Shown: in pieces, positions 17,031 to 27,321 of the stretch
Numbering within the stretch: the stretch's first letter is position 1
How the letters are laid out: every line of letters starts with the position of its first letter
Source: Escherichia coli
Lineage (GTDB): Bacteria > Pseudomonadota > Gammaproteobacteria > Enterobacterales > Enterobacteriaceae
Assembly (NCBI GenBank): GCA_021307345.1
Contig: CP089930.1
Location: forward strand, 1,488,001-1,552,000
Direction of reading: 5' to 3'
DNA length: 64,000 nucleotides
Program-made: the position numbers and the translations under genes
Notes under the pieces: generated by a model
What the model was told of the DNA's origin: nothing
Databases searched by the model: none
What the model saw: the letters and a program-made list of their open reading frames with translations, nothing else

Positions 17031-19004
17031 TCATCTCTGGAACACACACAGTCCGTGTGCAGGTCCCGGCCAGACAGCCGTAATCACTGGGTTATCCTCT
17101 CCAGCGAATGGGGGAATGGCACGCCACTCCCCAGCAGGTAAAACAATCTCTGTTACCTCAAGCGTGGCGTTTATTGCGATCAAGAAACGATCCGAAAGCA
17201 AAATTTGCAGCTGCTTTGGCCCGTTCTGCCACTCATCCGAGCTTAAAGATTGAGCATATCGATTCAGCCAACGGACATTGCCGTCGCCTTCTTCCCACCA
17301 GCGATCCTCTGCCAAAGCAGGAATGCGCTTGCGCAGATGGATTAACGCGGCGGTAAACGCGGTTAAGCCACTGCTTGCTTGCGACCAGTCCAACCACGTT
17401 AGTTGGTTATCCTGACAGTAAGCATTGTTATTGCCATGCTGGCTGTGACCGTGTTCGTCACCGGCCAGTAACATCGGCGTACCCTGGGAGAGCAACAACG
17501 TTGTTAACAGGGCGTGAATGCTGTCGCGCCGCCGTTCAACCAGATCAAGAGTACCGCCTAACCCTTCTTTACCATGATTGTTACTGTAATTGTTGTTGGT
17601 TCCGTCGCGATTTTCTTCTCCGTTTGCTTCATTGTGTTTATGGTTAAAACAAACGCAGTCGCGAAGCGTAAAACCGTCATGCGCTGTGACCAGATTAATC
17701 GCAGCACTCGGCAGACGGCCATTACGTTTAAAAACATCGCTGGAAGCAGCAAAACGTCCGGCAAACTCCCCCAGCGACAGGTTATAGTGCAGCCAGAAGC
17801 GCCGGGCGGCATCGCGGAAATGATCGTTCCACTCGGCAAACAACGGCGGGAAATTCCCCACCTGATAGCCGCCAGGCGCGATATCCCACGGTTCGGCAAT
17901 CAGCTTCACTTGCGAAAGTACCGGGCAATTCTGAATAGCCGTAAACAGAGGCGCATCCTGACGAAACTCCGGCGTTCGCCCCATGACTGTAGCGAGATCG
18001 AAGCGGAAGCCATCAACATGACAAGTTTCCACCCAATAGCGTAGACAGGCGCTGGCGTACTCCACCACAGCTGGATGGCTCAAATTGAGCGTATTGCCGC
18101 AACCAGTCCAGTTGTGATAATCGCCGTCTTCTCTTATCCAATAATAGCTACGGTTATCGATCCCGCGCAGGGAGAATAACGGGCCGTCGAGATCCAGTTC
18201 CGCACTGTGGTTGAGAACGATGTCGAGAATGACCTCAATACCCGCTTTGTGCAGGGCTTTGACTGCATCGCGGAACTCATCCAACGCCGTGTCGGGCGAG
18301 CATGCATACGCCGGATGCAGTGCAAACAGCGCCACCGGGTTGTAACCCCAGTAGTTACTCAACCCCATTCGTTGCAAGCGCGGCTCACTGGCAAATTGCG
18401 CGATCGGCAGCAGTTCCAGTGCGGTAATGCCCAACTGTTTTAAATAGTTGATCATCACCGGATGCCCCAGGGCTTTATAGGTTCCACGGATCTCGACCGG
18501 GATCTCCGGGTGCAAGTAGGTTAAGCCTTTGACATGGGCTTCATAAATGATGGTACTGCCCCACGACGTGCGCGGCGGGGCATCATCTTCCCAGTCATAG
18601 TGATCCACGACCACTACGCATTTCGGCGCAATAGCAGCGTTGTCGCGATAGTCAGGATCACTATGCTCGGCGTGCAGCAGCGGGTTATCTTTAAATTCCC
18701 CGACAATTTGCCGCGCGCAAGGATCAATCAACAACTTCGCCGGGTTAAAGCGATGCCCCATGGCGGGTTGCCATGGGCCATGAACGCGGTAACCATAACG
18801 CAAACCCGGGCGCGCATCCGGCAGATAACCGTGCCAGATGTCACCACTTCGTCCTGGCAAATCATACCGATGTTCGATGCCCTGAGCGTCAAACACACAC
18901 AGCTCTACCCGTTCGGCATGAGCGGAGAAGAGCGTGAAGTTAACGCCCTGGCCGTCGTAATGCGCGCCAAGAGGAGCGGGATTGCCAATGGCAAGTTGTG
19001 TCAT
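17031..19004 (-). CDS. glgX: GlgX, glycogen debranching enzyme
   Basis: GH13 isoamylase-type enzyme of 657 residues that cleaves alpha-1,6 branches of phosphorylase-limit glycogen, releasing maltotetraose. The catalytic-barrel motifs are visible: [20 protein letters not shown] with the nucleophile Asp, LIAEPWD with the acid Glu, and VTAHDGF. An N-terminal CBM48-like domain precedes the barrel. Its ATG overlaps the glgB stop by one base (TAATG), and glgC starts 17 bases downstream. Confidence 0.97.
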   Translation of the reverse strand: MTQLAIGNPAPLGAHYDGQGVNFTLFSAHAERVELCVFDAQGIEHRYDLPGRSGDIWHGYLPDARPGLRYGYRVHGPWQPAMGHRFNPAKLLIDPCARQIVGEFKDNPLLHAEHSDPDYRDNAAIAPKCVVVVDHYDWEDDAPPRTSWGSTIIYEAHVKGLTYLHPEIPVEIRGTYKALGHPVMINYLKQLGITALELLPIAQFASEPRLQRMGLSNYWGYNPVALFALHPAYACSPDTALDEFRDAVKALHKAGIEVILDIVLNHSAELDLDGPLFSLRGIDNRSYYWIREDGDYHNWTGCGNTLNLSHPAVVEYASACLRYWVETCHVDGFRFDLATVMGRTPEFRQDAPLFTAIQNCPVLSQVKLIAEPWDIAPGGYQVGNFPPLFAEWNDHFRDAARRFWLHYNLSLGEFAGRFAASSDVFKRNGRLPSAAINLVTAHDGFTLRDCVCFNHKHNEANGEENRDGTNNNYSNNHGKEGLGGTLDLVERRRDSIHALLTTLLLSQGTPMLLAGDEHGHSQHGNNNAYCQDNQLTWLDWSQASSGLTAFTAALIHLRKRIPALAEDRWWEEGDGNVRWLNRYAQSLSSDEWQNGPKQLQILLSDRFLIAINATLEVTEIVLPAGEWRAIPPFAGEDNPVITAVWPGPAHGLCVFQR

Positions 19005-21187
19005 TATCCCTCCCGAACCAGCCAGATAGTGGCCAGCGGCGGTAGCGTAAGGCTTAATGAATGCTGGCGACCGTGGCTGGCGATCTCATCACTGTGTACT
19101 GCGCCGCCATTACCGGTATTGCTACCGTGATAGTGCATGGAATCCGTATTGAGGATTTCACGCCATTTACCCGGCTGATTAATGCCAAAGCGATAATCAT
19201 GGCGCGGCACCGGCGTAAAGTTACTGGCAACGATAATTTCATTACCCTCTTTATCACGGCGAACAAAAATCAGCACCGAACGTTCATGGTCATCCACCAC
19301 CAGCCATTCAAAGCCATACGCGTCAAAATCCAGCTCGTGCAATGCTTTGTGATAGCGATAAGTGTGGTTCAGATCGCGCACCAGACGCTGGACACCGTGG
19401 TGCCAGTTGTCGCCGCCTTCCAGCAGGTGCCAGTCAAGGCTGGCGTCGTGGTTCCACTCACGCCCTTGAGCAAATTCATTGCCCATGAACAGCAGTTTTT
19501 TGCCTGGGAACGCCCACATCCAGGCATAGTAGGCACGCAGATTGGCAAACTTCTGCCACGCATCACCCGGCATTCTGTCGAGAATCGATTTTTTGCCGTG
19601 TACCACTTCGTCGTGCGACAACGGCAGGACGAAGTTTTCAGTGTAGTTGTAGAGCATCCCGAAGGTGAGTTTATCGTGATGGTATTGACGATAAACCGGG
19701 TCGAGCTTCATGTAGTCCAGGGTGTCGTGCATCCAGCCGAGGTTCCACTTGTACCAGAAGCCGAGGCCGCCGATATCCTGCGGACGAGAAACGCCAGGGA
19801 AGTCAGTAGACTCCTCCGCCATCGTTACCGCGCCAGGAACTTGCTCACCGATAATACGGTTGGTATTGCGTAAAAATTCAATCGCTTCCAGATTCTCGCG
19901 TCCACCAAACTCGTTGGGGATCCACTCGCCCTCTTTACGGCTGTAGTCGCGATAAATCATCGACGCCACCGCATCGACACGCAGCGCATCAATACCAAAA
20001 CGTTCAATCCAGTACAGCGCGTTACCGACAAGGAAGTTACTGACTTCACGGCGACCATAGTTGTAGATCAGCGTGTTCCAGTCCTGATGATAGCCTTCGC
20101 GCGGATCGCTGTGTTCATACAGATTTGTTCCGTCAAATTCGGCAAGTGCAAAGTCATCAGTCGGGAAGTGCCCCGGCACCCAGTCAAGAATAACGTTCAA
20201 ACCGGCTGCGTGTGCGGCATCAATGAAATAGCGGAAGTCATCACGAGTACCAAAACGGCGAGTTGGCGCGTACAGACCCGTCGGTTGATAGCCCCAACTA
20301 CCATCGAATGGATGTTCGTTAATTGGCAGCAGTTCGAGATGGGTAAAGCCCATCCATTTAGCGTAAGGCACCAGTTGATCGGCCAGCTCGCGGTAGCTTA
20401 ACCAGAAGTTGTTGTCGGTGTGACGACGCCAGGAACCCAGATGAACTTCATAGATAGAGATTGGCGCATCAAACTGATTCGCTTTTTTGCGCTCTTCGGT
20501 CTGCACGACCTTTTCAGGCAGTCCGCAAATAAGGGAAGCGGTTTCCGGACGCATCTGTGCTTCAAAGGCATAAGGATCAGACTTCAAACGCAGATTGCCA
20601 TTGGCATCAATCATTTCGTATTTATAGAGCTGACCGTTATGCGCGCCAGGGATAAACAGTTCCCAGATGCCGCTCTCTTTACGCAGGCGCATCGGATGAC
20701 GACGACCATCCCAGTAGTTGAATTGCCCAACAACCGAGACTCGGCGGGCATTGGGTGCCCAGACAGAAAAACGCGTGCCGGTAACGCCATCCATGGTATC
20801 TGCGTGTGCGCCTAAGGTTTCATACGGGCGCAGGTGAGTACCTTCAGATAACAGCCAGGCATCCATTTCCTGAATTAAAGGGCCAAAACGGTAAGGGTCA
20901 TCAATAAGATTCTGCTGACCATGCCAGACAACAGCCAACTGATAGCGGAAAAAATTCTTACGTCGTGGAATGACGCCGCTGAAGAATCCACGAGAGTCGA
21001 GACACTCCAGTTTAGCGACTTTGCGTCCGGTTTTTGGTTCAATCACCCACACATCGGTGGCGTCAGGTAAAAGGGCACGGACTTCCAGTCCTGCTGTAGT
21101 TTTATGCATTCCCAGTACGGAAAATGGGTCTGCAAAATGGCCTGCAATTAGCGCGTTTATCACGTCTCTATCGATACGAACGGACAT
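19004..21187 (-). CDS. glgB: GlgB, 1,4-alpha-glucan branching enzyme
   Basis: Introduces alpha-1,6 branches into glycogen. It has 727 residues with two N-terminal carbohydrate-binding/E-set regions and a GH13 catalytic barrel. The motifs [12 protein letters not shown] (nucleophile Asp), VTMAEEST (acid Glu) and [11 protein letters not shown] are present. First gene of glgBXCAP. The C-terminus ends in Arg-Glu-Gly, where I remember Arg-Glu-Ala-Glu in K-12, because the stop codon is shifted to make TAATG with glgX. The 235 bases upstream hold the promoter region, in which I could not name sites. Confidence 0.97.
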   Translation of the reverse strand: MSVRIDRDVINALIAGHFADPFSVLGMHKTTAGLEVRALLPDATDVWVIEPKTGRKVAKLECLDSRGFFSGVIPRRKNFFRYQLAVVWHGQQNLIDDPYRFGPLIQEMDAWLLSEGTHLRPYETLGAHADTMDGVTGTRFSVWAPNARRVSVVGQFNYWDGRRHPMRLRKESGIWELFIPGAHNGQLYKYEMIDANGNLRLKSDPYAFEAQMRPETASLICGLPEKVVQTEERKKANQFDAPISIYEVHLGSWRRHTDNNFWLSYRELADQLVPYAKWMGFTHLELLPINEHPFDGSWGYQPTGLYAPTRRFGTRDDFRYFIDAAHAAGLNVILDWVPGHFPTDDFALAEFDGTNLYEHSDPREGYHQDWNTLIYNYGRREVSNFLVGNALYWIERFGIDALRVDAVASMIYRDYSRKEGEWIPNEFGGRENLEAIEFLRNTNRIIGEQVPGAVTMAEESTDFPGVSRPQDIGGLGFWYKWNLGWMHDTLDYMKLDPVYRQYHHDKLTFGMLYNYTENFVLPLSHDEVVHGKKSILDRMPGDAWQKFANLRAYYAWMWAFPGKKLLFMGNEFAQGREWNHDASLDWHLLEGGDNWHHGVQRLVRDLNHTYRYHKALHELDFDAYGFEWLVVDDHERSVLIFVRRDKEGNEIIVASNFTPVPRHDYRFGINQPGKWREILNTDSMHYHGSNTGNGGAVHSDEIASHGRQHSLSLTLPPLATIWLVREG

Positions 21188-21416
21188 GCTTGTCTTCCTG
21201 TTTTATTGTGTCACCCCATCCAACTGATTTTTGACATCTGGTTGTGACATTTTTTTGACCTGAACGGCGCAGCACTCTGTGCATCCTCTCTGCGTCGTCC
21301 TCCCTTCAGGTAAGGCAGTGAATACTCATGTATTCTGCCACCCTTAAAGAATAGCCAATGCTCTATCTAACTCCCGGTAAATCATGAAACATCTGCGCTT
21401 ACTCCTGTATTACGCA

Positions 21417-21440
21417 CTAAAAGGGGCGGCATTGCGCCCC
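21417..21440 (-). terminator. Terminator of asd
   Basis: On the minus strand GGGGCG and CGCCCC form a stem with a six-base loop, followed by TTTTA. It starts about 18 bases after the asd stop codon and separates asd from the glgB promoter region. Confidence 0.88.
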
Positions 21441-21458
21441 AGATTTAATGAATAAAGA

Positions 21459-22562
21459 TTACGCCAGTTGACGAAGCATCCGGCGCAGCGGCTCCGCTGC
21501 ACCCCACAGCAACTGGTCACCCACGGTAAAGGCTGACAGAAATTCTGGTCCCATATTCAGTTTACGCAGGCGGCCTACAGGCGTGGTCAGCGTGCCAGTA
21601 ACGGCTGCTGGGGTTAGCTCACGCATAGTGATTTCCCGATCGTTTGGTACGACTTTCGCCCACGGATTGTGAGCCGCCAGCAGTTCTTCCACGGTCGGAA
21701 TCGATACATCTTTTTTCAATTTGATGGTGAATGCCTGACTATGGCAGCGCAATGCTCCGACACGCACGCATAAACCATCTACCGGAATCACAGAAGATGT
21801 GTTGAGGATCTTGTTAGTTTCCGCCTGCCCTTTCCATTCTTCGCGGCTCTGACCGTTATCAAGCTGTTTGTCGATCCACGGAATCAGGCTACCCGCCAGC
21901 GGAACACCAAAGTTATCCACCGGCAACTCGCCGCTGCGGGTTAAGGTCGTGACTTTGCGTTCAATATTGAGAATAGCAGAGGACGGGGTTGCGAGTTCAT
22001 CCGCCACATGACCATACAGTTGGCCCATCTGGGTTAACAACTCCCGCATATGTCGCGCACCACCGCCGGAAGCCGCCTGGTAGGTTGCAACGGAAACCCA
22101 ATCAACAAGATCATTGGCGAATAAACCGCCTAACGACATCAACATCAGGCTTACGGTACAGTTACCGCCCACAAAAGTCCTGATGCCTTTATTTAATCCG
22201 TCAGTAATGACGTCCTGATTGACTGGGTCAAGGATGATGATGGCGTCGTCTTTCATGCGCAGAGACGATGCTGCGTCAATCCAGTAACCTTGCCACCCGT
22301 TCTCACGGAGCTTTGGATAGATTTCGTTGGTATAATCGCCGCCCTGACAGGTTACGATGATATCGAGGGCCTGCAGCGCCTCCAGATCAAAGGCATCCTG
22401 AAGTGTGCCGGTAGTACCGCCAAAGGACGGTGCAGCCTGACCAGGCTGGGAAGTCGAAAAGAAGACAGGGCGAATGGCGTCGAAGTCGCGCTCTTCAACC
22501 ATGCGTTGCATGAGAACGGAGCCGACCATACCGCGCCAGCCGATAAAACCAACATTTTTCAT
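21459..22562 (-). CDS. asd: Asd, aspartate-semialdehyde dehydrogenase
   Basis: NADPH-dependent enzyme of 367 residues that reduces aspartyl-4-phosphate to aspartate semialdehyde, the branch point to lysine, diaminopimelate, methionine and threonine. The nucleotide-binding GWRGMVG motif is at residues 8-14 and the catalytic cysteine is Cys135 in [10 protein letters not shown] chose the MKNVGFIGW start, which follows the binding site AGGAAA. An in-frame start 36 codons upstream adds sequence not found in the family. Monocistronic, divergent from yhgN. Confidence 0.97.
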   Translation of the reverse strand: MKNVGFIGWRGMVGSVLMQRMVEERDFDAIRPVFFSTSQPGQAAPSFGGTTGTLQDAFDLEALQALDIIVTCQGGDYTNEIYPKLRENGWQGYWIDAASSLRMKDDAIIILDPVNQDVITDGLNKGIRTFVGGNCTVSLMLMSLGGLFANDLVDWVSVATYQAASGGGARHMRELLTQMGQLYGHVADELATPSSAILNIERKVTTLTRSGELPVDNFGVPLAGSLIPWIDKQLDNGQSREEWKGQAETNKILNTSSVIPVDGLCVRVGALRCHSQAFTIKLKKDVSIPTVEELLAAHNPWAKVVPNDREITMRELTPAAVTGTLTTPVGRLRKLNMGPEFLSAFTVGDQLLWGAAEPLRRMLRQLA

Positions 22563-22754
22563 AAGCGTTTTTTTCCTGCAAAGATGTGTGCTGTATATAT
22601 GTGCCGGTGTCCTCGTGGCACATCTTTCACCATACAAAAAGCAGCCAAAGTCGCAAGTGAAATTAATCAATGATAGCGAAGCAATCAGTAATGCGACTTA
22701 TCCTGCTTTCATAGCACGCAGAAAGTCCAACGCAATTATCAGGGAACTTGAGTT

Positions 22755-23348
22755 ATGAATGAAATCATTTCTGCAGCAGTTTTATTGATCTTGATTATGG
22801 ATCCGCTCGGAAACCTACCTATTTTCATGTCCGTACTGAAACATACTGAACCGAAAAGACGTCGGGCAATCATGGTGCGAGAGTTGCTTATTGCTCTCCT
22901 GGTGATGCTGGTGTTCCTGTTTGCGGGTGAGAAAATTCTGGCATTTCTTAGTCTGCGGGCGGAAACCGTCTCTATTTCTGGCGGCATCATTCTGTTTCTG
23001 ATTGCCATTAAGATGATTTTCCCCAGCGCATCGGGAAACAGCAGTGGGCTTCCGGCCGGTGAAGAGCCGTTTATCGTGCCATTAGCCATTCCACTGGTCG
23101 CCGGGCCGACGATTCTCGCCACGCTGATGTTGCTGTCTCATCAGTACCCCAATCAGATGGGGCATCTGGTGATTGCCCTGCTGCTGGCCTGGGGCGGCAC
23201 ATTTGTCATCCTGCTGCAGTCATCGCTATTTTTACGTCTGCTGGGCGAGAAAGGGGTGAATGCACTGGAACGCCTGATGGGATTGATTCTGGTGATGATG
23301 GCAACCCAGATGTTCCTCGACGGCGTTCGGATGTGGATGAAGGGGTGA
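22755..23348 (+). CDS. yhgN: YhgN, MarC-family inner-membrane protein
   Basis: Integral membrane protein of 197 residues with about six hydrophobic helices. It shows MarC/UPF0056 features: the N-terminal LLILIMDPLGNLPIFMS segment and the central PFIVPLAIPLVAGPTILATL segment. No transport substrate is established for the family, and early links to multiple antibiotic resistance were not upheld. It is alone on the plus strand between divergent asd and convergent gntU. Confidence 0.93.
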   Translation: MNEIISAAVLLILIMDPLGNLPIFMSVLKHTEPKRRRAIMVRELLIALLVMLVFLFAGEKILAFLSLRAETVSISGGIILFLIAIKMIFPSASGNSSGLPAGEEPFIVPLAIPLVAGPTILATLMLLSHQYPNQMGHLVIALLLAWGGTFVILLQSSLFLRLLGEKGVNALERLMGLILVMMATQMFLDGVRMWMKG

Positions 23349-23370
23349 CGGGGATAATTTCTCGAAATGA

Positions 23371-23396
23371 GCCCGGTAGCGTCAGAACTACCGGGC
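23371..23396. terminator. Stem-loop between convergent yhgN and gntU
   Basis: GCCCGGTAG (23371-23379) pairs perfectly with CTACCGGGC (23388-23396) around an eight-base loop. It lies 23 bases after the yhgN stop and 9 bases before the gntU end. The symmetry suggests a bidirectional terminator, but U-runs on both sides are weak. Confidence 0.65.
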
Positions 23397-23404
23397 GAAC
23401 AAAC

Positions 23405-24745
23405 TTAACTCAACAGCTGGAACGCAATCATCCCGACGATAGCACCGACAGTGCCAAGGATGGTTTCCATCATGGTCCAGGTTTTCAGCGTTTCGGCTTC
23501 GGTCGCGCCGGTAAATTTACCGAACAACCAGAAACCAGCGTCGTTAACGTGGCTGACAACAATCGAACCACCGGCGATACAAATCGACAACGCCGCCATT
23601 TGCGCACCGGAGTAGTTCAGTTGTTCAATAACCGGCATCACCAGTCCCACCGCCGTTAAGCAGGCAACGGTAGCAGAACCCTGAATGATGCGCACTGCAG
23701 CGGCCAGCACGAAGCAGGTGATCGCAATCGGCAGCCCCATCCCGGTTAACGCTTCGCCCAGTGCCGGACCTACGCCAGAATCAACCAGTACCTGTTTGAA
23801 CACGCCACCTGCACCAATCACCAGCAGAATGATTCCCGCCGGTTGCAGCGCGTGACCGCAAATCTCCATCACTTTGTCTTTCGGCATACCCTGACGCATC
23901 GCCAGACCATAAATCGCCACCAGACAAGCAACCAGAATCGCGGTAAACGGATGACCGATAAACTCGAACCATTCATAAGCGGTAGAGCCTTCCGGCACAA
24001 AACGCGCGGCAATGGTTTTAAGACCTACCAGCACCAGCGGCAGCAGGATCAGCGACAGGCTGAATCCGAAAGATGGCATTTTTCCTTCGCCGAGATGCGG
24101 TTCGCTGATGTCGTCAGGAATATGCAGTTCCACGTAGCGGCTGATGAAATTACCCCACAGCGGCCCGGCAATAATCATTCCCGGAATTGCCGCACACAGG
24201 CCAATCAAGATCATCCAGCCAAAGTCGGCGTTCATCTGCGATGCCAGCAGCATTGGCGCTGGCCCCGGCAGTAAGAACGCCGCCGCTGCCGCCACACCGG
24301 CGAATAACGGGATAACCAGTTTCACCAGGTTCGTGCCGGTATGGCGCGCCATTGAGAAAGCAACGCTAATCAGCAGAACAATCGCCACTTCAAAGAACAG
24401 CGGTAGCGCACAAACCAGCCCAGCAAGGCCAATGGCATAATGAGCGCGGCTGTGGCCGAAGGATTTGAGCATTTTGACGGCAATCTGATCGACTGCGCCG
24501 GTTTCATGTAAGATCTTGCCAAACATGGCTCCCAGAGCGACAACCACCGCCAGGAAGCCGAGGGTGCCTCCCATCCCTTTTTCCATCGTCGCTGCGATTT
24601 TATCGAGCGGCATACCGGAAAAAAGGCCAGCCCCCATAGACACCACCATCAAAGCCAGGAAAGCGTGCATACGCGCCTTCATGACTAAAAACAGCAGCAG
24701 TAAAACAGACCCTACTGCTGTTAAAACAAGCGTTAATGTACTCAC
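23405..24745 (-). CDS. gntU: GntU, low-affinity gluconate transporter
   Basis: Inner-membrane gluconate:proton symporter of the GntP family, 446 residues with many hydrophobic helices throughout. It is transcribed with gntK, starting 3 bases after the gntK stop. Uptake by GntU and phosphorylation by GntK feed gluconate into the Entner-Doudoroff pathway. Control is expected from GntR at the operators upstream of gntK. Confidence 0.96.
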   Translation of the reverse strand: MSTLTLVLTAVGSVLLLLFLVMKARMHAFLALMVVSMGAGLFSGMPLDKIAATMEKGMGGTLGFLAVVVALGAMFGKILHETGAVDQIAVKMLKSFGHSRAHYAIGLAGLVCALPLFFEVAIVLLISVAFSMARHTGTNLVKLVIPLFAGVAAAAAFLLPGPAPMLLASQMNADFGWMILIGLCAAIPGMIIAGPLWGNFISRYVELHIPDDISEPHLGEGKMPSFGFSLSLILLPLVLVGLKTIAARFVPEGSTAYEWFEFIGHPFTAILVACLVAIYGLAMRQGMPKDKVMEICGHALQPAGIILLVIGAGGVFKQVLVDSGVGPALGEALTGMGLPIAITCFVLAAAVRIIQGSATVACLTAVGLVMPVIEQLNYSGAQMAALSICIAGGSIVVSHVNDAGFWLFGKFTGATEAETLKTWTMMETILGTVGAIVGMIAFQLLS

Positions 24746-24748
24746 TAC

Positions 24749-25276
24749 TTATTTGCCTTTTTTGATAACCTCAATGGTGCTTGCCACAACACCTTCCAGT
24801 GGCTGATCGATATCCACCACCAGTACATCGGTTTCGTCCGCACCCGGTTCCTGCAGCGTTTCAAACTGCGTCACCAGCATTTGGGTTTTAAAGAAATGGC
24901 CTTTACGCGCTTTCAGGCGGCTTTCAATCACATCAAAATCACCTTTCAGGTAGATGAAAGAGAGATTCGGATTACCCGCGCGTAGCAGGTCGCGATAGTG
25001 CTTTTTCAGTGCAGAACAGACGATCAGCGACACTTTATTGGTGCGCTGCATAGCAAACGCGGCGTCGTTCAGCGCCTGCAACCAGGGTTTGCGATCGTCG
25101 TCATTCAGCGGTTCGCCAGACGCCATTTTTTCGATATTGCGCCGTGGATGGAGGAAATCGCCATCAAGAAACGCGGCATGAAGTTGATGCGCCACTTCAC
25201 TGGCGACCGCAGATTTGCCGCTGCCCGATACGCCCATCAAGACGTAAATGTGGTGATCATGGTTAGTCGTGCTCAA
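24749..25276 (-). CDS. gntK: GntK, thermoresistant gluconokinase
   Basis: Phosphorylates gluconate to 6-phosphogluconate with ATP. It has 175 residues with Walker A GVSGSGKS at 15-22. The start is a TTG codon (sequence TTGAGCACG) preceded by GGGGG about nine bases upstream. No ATG gives the family length, and the first upstream ATG adds seven residues beyond the ribosome-binding site. First gene of gntKU, downstream of gntR but with its own promoter and two GntR operators. Confidence 0.95.
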   Translation of the reverse strand: MSTTNHDHHIYVLMGVSGSGKSAVASEVAHQLHAAFLDGDFLHPRRNIEKMASGEPLNDDDRKPWLQALNDAAFAMQRTNKVSLIVCSALKKHYRDLLRAGNPNLSFIYLKGDFDVIESRLKARKGHFFKTQMLVTQFETLQEPGADETDVLVVDIDQPLEGVVASTIEVIKKGK

Positions 25277-25306
25277 AGTGGTGCCCCCACAATACAAGAA
25301 TTAAAA

Positions 25307-25335
25307 ATGTTACGGGTAACTGTTATCGGTAACAT
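25307..25335 (-). promoter_or_regulatory. Tandem GntR operators before gntKU
   Basis: Two near-palindromes of the GntR type (ideal ATGTTACCGGTAACAT) lie side by side: ATGTTACGGGTAAC at 25307-25320 and TGTTATCGGTAACAT at 25321-25335. They lie 30-60 bases upstream of the gntK start. Gluconate-free GntR should repress gntKU here. Confidence 0.85.
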
Positions 25336-25414
25336 TGTCCAGCCGGACAAAATCAGAAGCAATATCCATCCGTGCCTTAAGTGTATAAGTGTGAGCTACT
25401 TCAAATTTGTGAGC

Positions 25415-26410
25415 TTAAATAGATCCGCCCGGTGACAAGGTGAAACCTAAATCTAACATTTTCGGTGTCACTGCTTCGCCACGAATACGCGCCAGCAGGC
25501 GTTCAGCGCCAATGCTGCCCATCCGCTCACGCGGTGTCAGCACACTCGCCAGCCGTGGCTCCATCACCTGACCAATATCGTGACCGTGGAAACCGGCAAT
25601 CGCCATATCGTCAGGAATTTTCAGCCCCAAACGCTGACATTCAAACGCCGCGCCGACAGCCAGGTCATCGTTGGTACAGAACACGCCATCCAACTGTGGA
25701 TATTCCCTCCGCGCCTGGCGAATCAGTTCAATACCTGAAGAGTAAGAAGAAGATTGTTCAACCATCACGCTATATGGCACCAGGCCTGCATCCAGCATCG
25801 CCTGTTCGTATCCCTTCTGTTTGATGATAGTACGTTCGTCGAGACGTGCGCCGAGATAGGCAATGTGACGATGCCCGCGAGCAATAATGGCGGTGGTCAT
25901 CTGGCGTGCCGCTTCAAAGTTATCAAAACCGACGGCGATATCGAGGCACGGTGATTTACTGTCCATCAGTTCCACCACCGGAATACCTGCCACTTCAATC
26001 ATCTTTAAGGTGCGCGGCGTGTGGGTACGTTCGGTGAGGATCAGCCCGTCGATATTCCAGGAGAGCATCGATTCGAGACGTTCTTGCTCCATTTCCGGTT
26101 TATAACCGTAGTGCGCCAGCATAGTCTGATAACCGTGCGCGTCGGTGACGCTTTCGATGCCGCGTAATACTTCCGCGAAAACCTGGTTGGTGAGAGAAGG
26201 TAACAGGACGCCAATTGCCCGGCTGGTAGCATTTGAGAGGATATCGGGCGCGCGGTTGGGAATATAACCCAGTTCATCAAGAGCGGCGGCAATCTTGCCG
26301 CGTAAGGCGACGGAGACCTGCTCCGGGTTGCGTAAAAAACGGCTGACCGTCATTTTGGTCACGCCTACACGGTCAGCCACATCCTGAAGTACGGGTCTTT
26401 TCTTTTTCAT
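25415..26410 (-). CDS. gntR: GntR, gluconate-responsive LacI-family repressor
   Basis: Repressor of 331 residues. The N-terminal LacI-type helix-turn-helix is visible (VLQDVADRVGVTKMTVSRFL, residues 7-26), followed by a periplasmic-binding-protein-like sensor domain. It represses gluconate uptake and Entner-Doudoroff genes until gluconate binds. It lies upstream of gntKU on the same strand, separated by 138 bases that contain two of its operators. Confidence 0.97.
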   Translation of the reverse strand: MKKKRPVLQDVADRVGVTKMTVSRFLRNPEQVSVALRGKIAAALDELGYIPNRAPDILSNATSRAIGVLLPSLTNQVFAEVLRGIESVTDAHGYQTMLAHYGYKPEMEQERLESMLSWNIDGLILTERTHTPRTLKMIEVAGIPVVELMDSKSPCLDIAVGFDNFEAARQMTTAIIARGHRHIAYLGARLDERTIIKQKGYEQAMLDAGLVPYSVMVEQSSSYSSGIELIRQARREYPQLDGVFCTNDDLAVGAAFECQRLGLKIPDDMAIAGFHGHDIGQVMEPRLASVLTPRERMGSIGAERLLARIRGEAVTPKMLDLGFTLSPGGSI

Positions 26411-26465
26411 CGTCCTGAAGGGTACAAAAGGGATAGATTCCTTTAGTTTACCACGGACGCATCAC

Positions 26466-26491
26466 AACCTTCCTGATTCCTCAGGAAGGTT
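26466..26491 (-). terminator. Stem-loop downstream of yhhW
   Basis: AACCTTCCTGA (26466-26476) pairs perfectly with TCAGGAAGGTT (26481-26491) around a four-base loop, starting 12 bases after the yhhW stop. No U-run follows on the minus strand, so termination could be inefficient and allow some read-through into gntR. Confidence 0.5.
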
Positions 26492-26503
26492 TGTGAGATA
26501 AAT

Positions 26504-27199
26504 TTAGACTGGCGGTAAATCGAACAGCAGGATTTCACTGTCGCTATCGGCGTGGACGGAGATTGCCTGCTCATCCCAGATTGCCAGACCATCGCTGGTA
26601 GAGGCTTTGACACCGTTAATGGTGACATTGCCTTTTACTACCTGGATCCAGACGCGGCGTTCAGCGGCAATCTGATGTATCGACTGCTCATCTTTTACCA
26701 GCGCCCAGCGGTAAAGTTCCATATCCTGATACACTTTCAGCGAACCATCACGCGCATCCGGCGAAAGAACCAGCTGTTTGCCCTGCACGGCATCAAAGCG
26801 ACGCTGTTCATAACGCGGCGTAATCCCATTTTCTTCTGGCATGATCCAGATCTGATACAGATGCAGACGCTCGGTGCTGCTGGGGTTGTACTCTGAGTGA
26901 CGAATACCCGTACCCGCACTCATTATCTGAAACTCGCCCGCCGGAACATGCTCTTTATTGCCCATGCTGTCCTGATGCTCAACAGTACCTTCCAGCACGT
27001 AGGTCAAAATTTCCATATCTTTATGTGGGTGAGTGCCGAAGCCCTGCCCTGCTTCAATCACGTCGTCGTTAATCACGCGCAGCGCGGAGAAGCCCATAAA
27101 ATTCGGATCGTAATAGTTGGCAAAAGAGAAAGTGTGCCAGGAGTCCAGCCAGCCATGATTTGCATGACCACGTTCATTTGCTTTGCGTAAGTAGATCAT
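26504..27199 (-). CDS. yhhW: YhhW, pirin-like bicupin with quercetinase activity
   Basis: Cytoplasmic metal-binding bicupin of 231 residues. The N-terminal cupin carries the metal ligands in FGTHPHKDME (two His) and GTGIRHSEY (His and Glu). The E. coli protein is known to cleave quercetin in vitro, and its physiological substrate is unknown. It is transcribed away from the upstream yhhX end, with a 122-base gap that should hold its promoter. Confidence 0.95.
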   Translation of the reverse strand: MIYLRKANERGHANHGWLDSWHTFSFANYYDPNFMGFSALRVINDDVIEAGQGFGTHPHKDMEILTYVLEGTVEHQDSMGNKEHVPAGEFQIMSAGTGIRHSEYNPSSTERLHLYQIWIMPEENGITPRYEQRRFDAVQGKQLVLSPDARDGSLKVYQDMELYRWALVKDEQSIHQIAAERRVWIQVVKGNVTINGVKASTSDGLAIWDEQAISVHADSDSEILLFDLPPV

Positions 27200-27321
27200 T
27201 TGTATTCACCCCCTGAATGTTTTCGATGGGCTTAGTGTGGACCCGATCCGCCTGGGATGATAGAGGGTGAAAATTGACCCCTCTGTTCAAAAAAATTGAA
27301 CTATTCGAGGAGCCATCAAAC

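Noticed and set aside
21188-21416. A small RNA or leader peptide upstream of glgB
   Set aside because: No convincing short frame with a ribosome-binding site and no internal terminator hairpin. Nothing beyond promoter-like AT-rich DNA.
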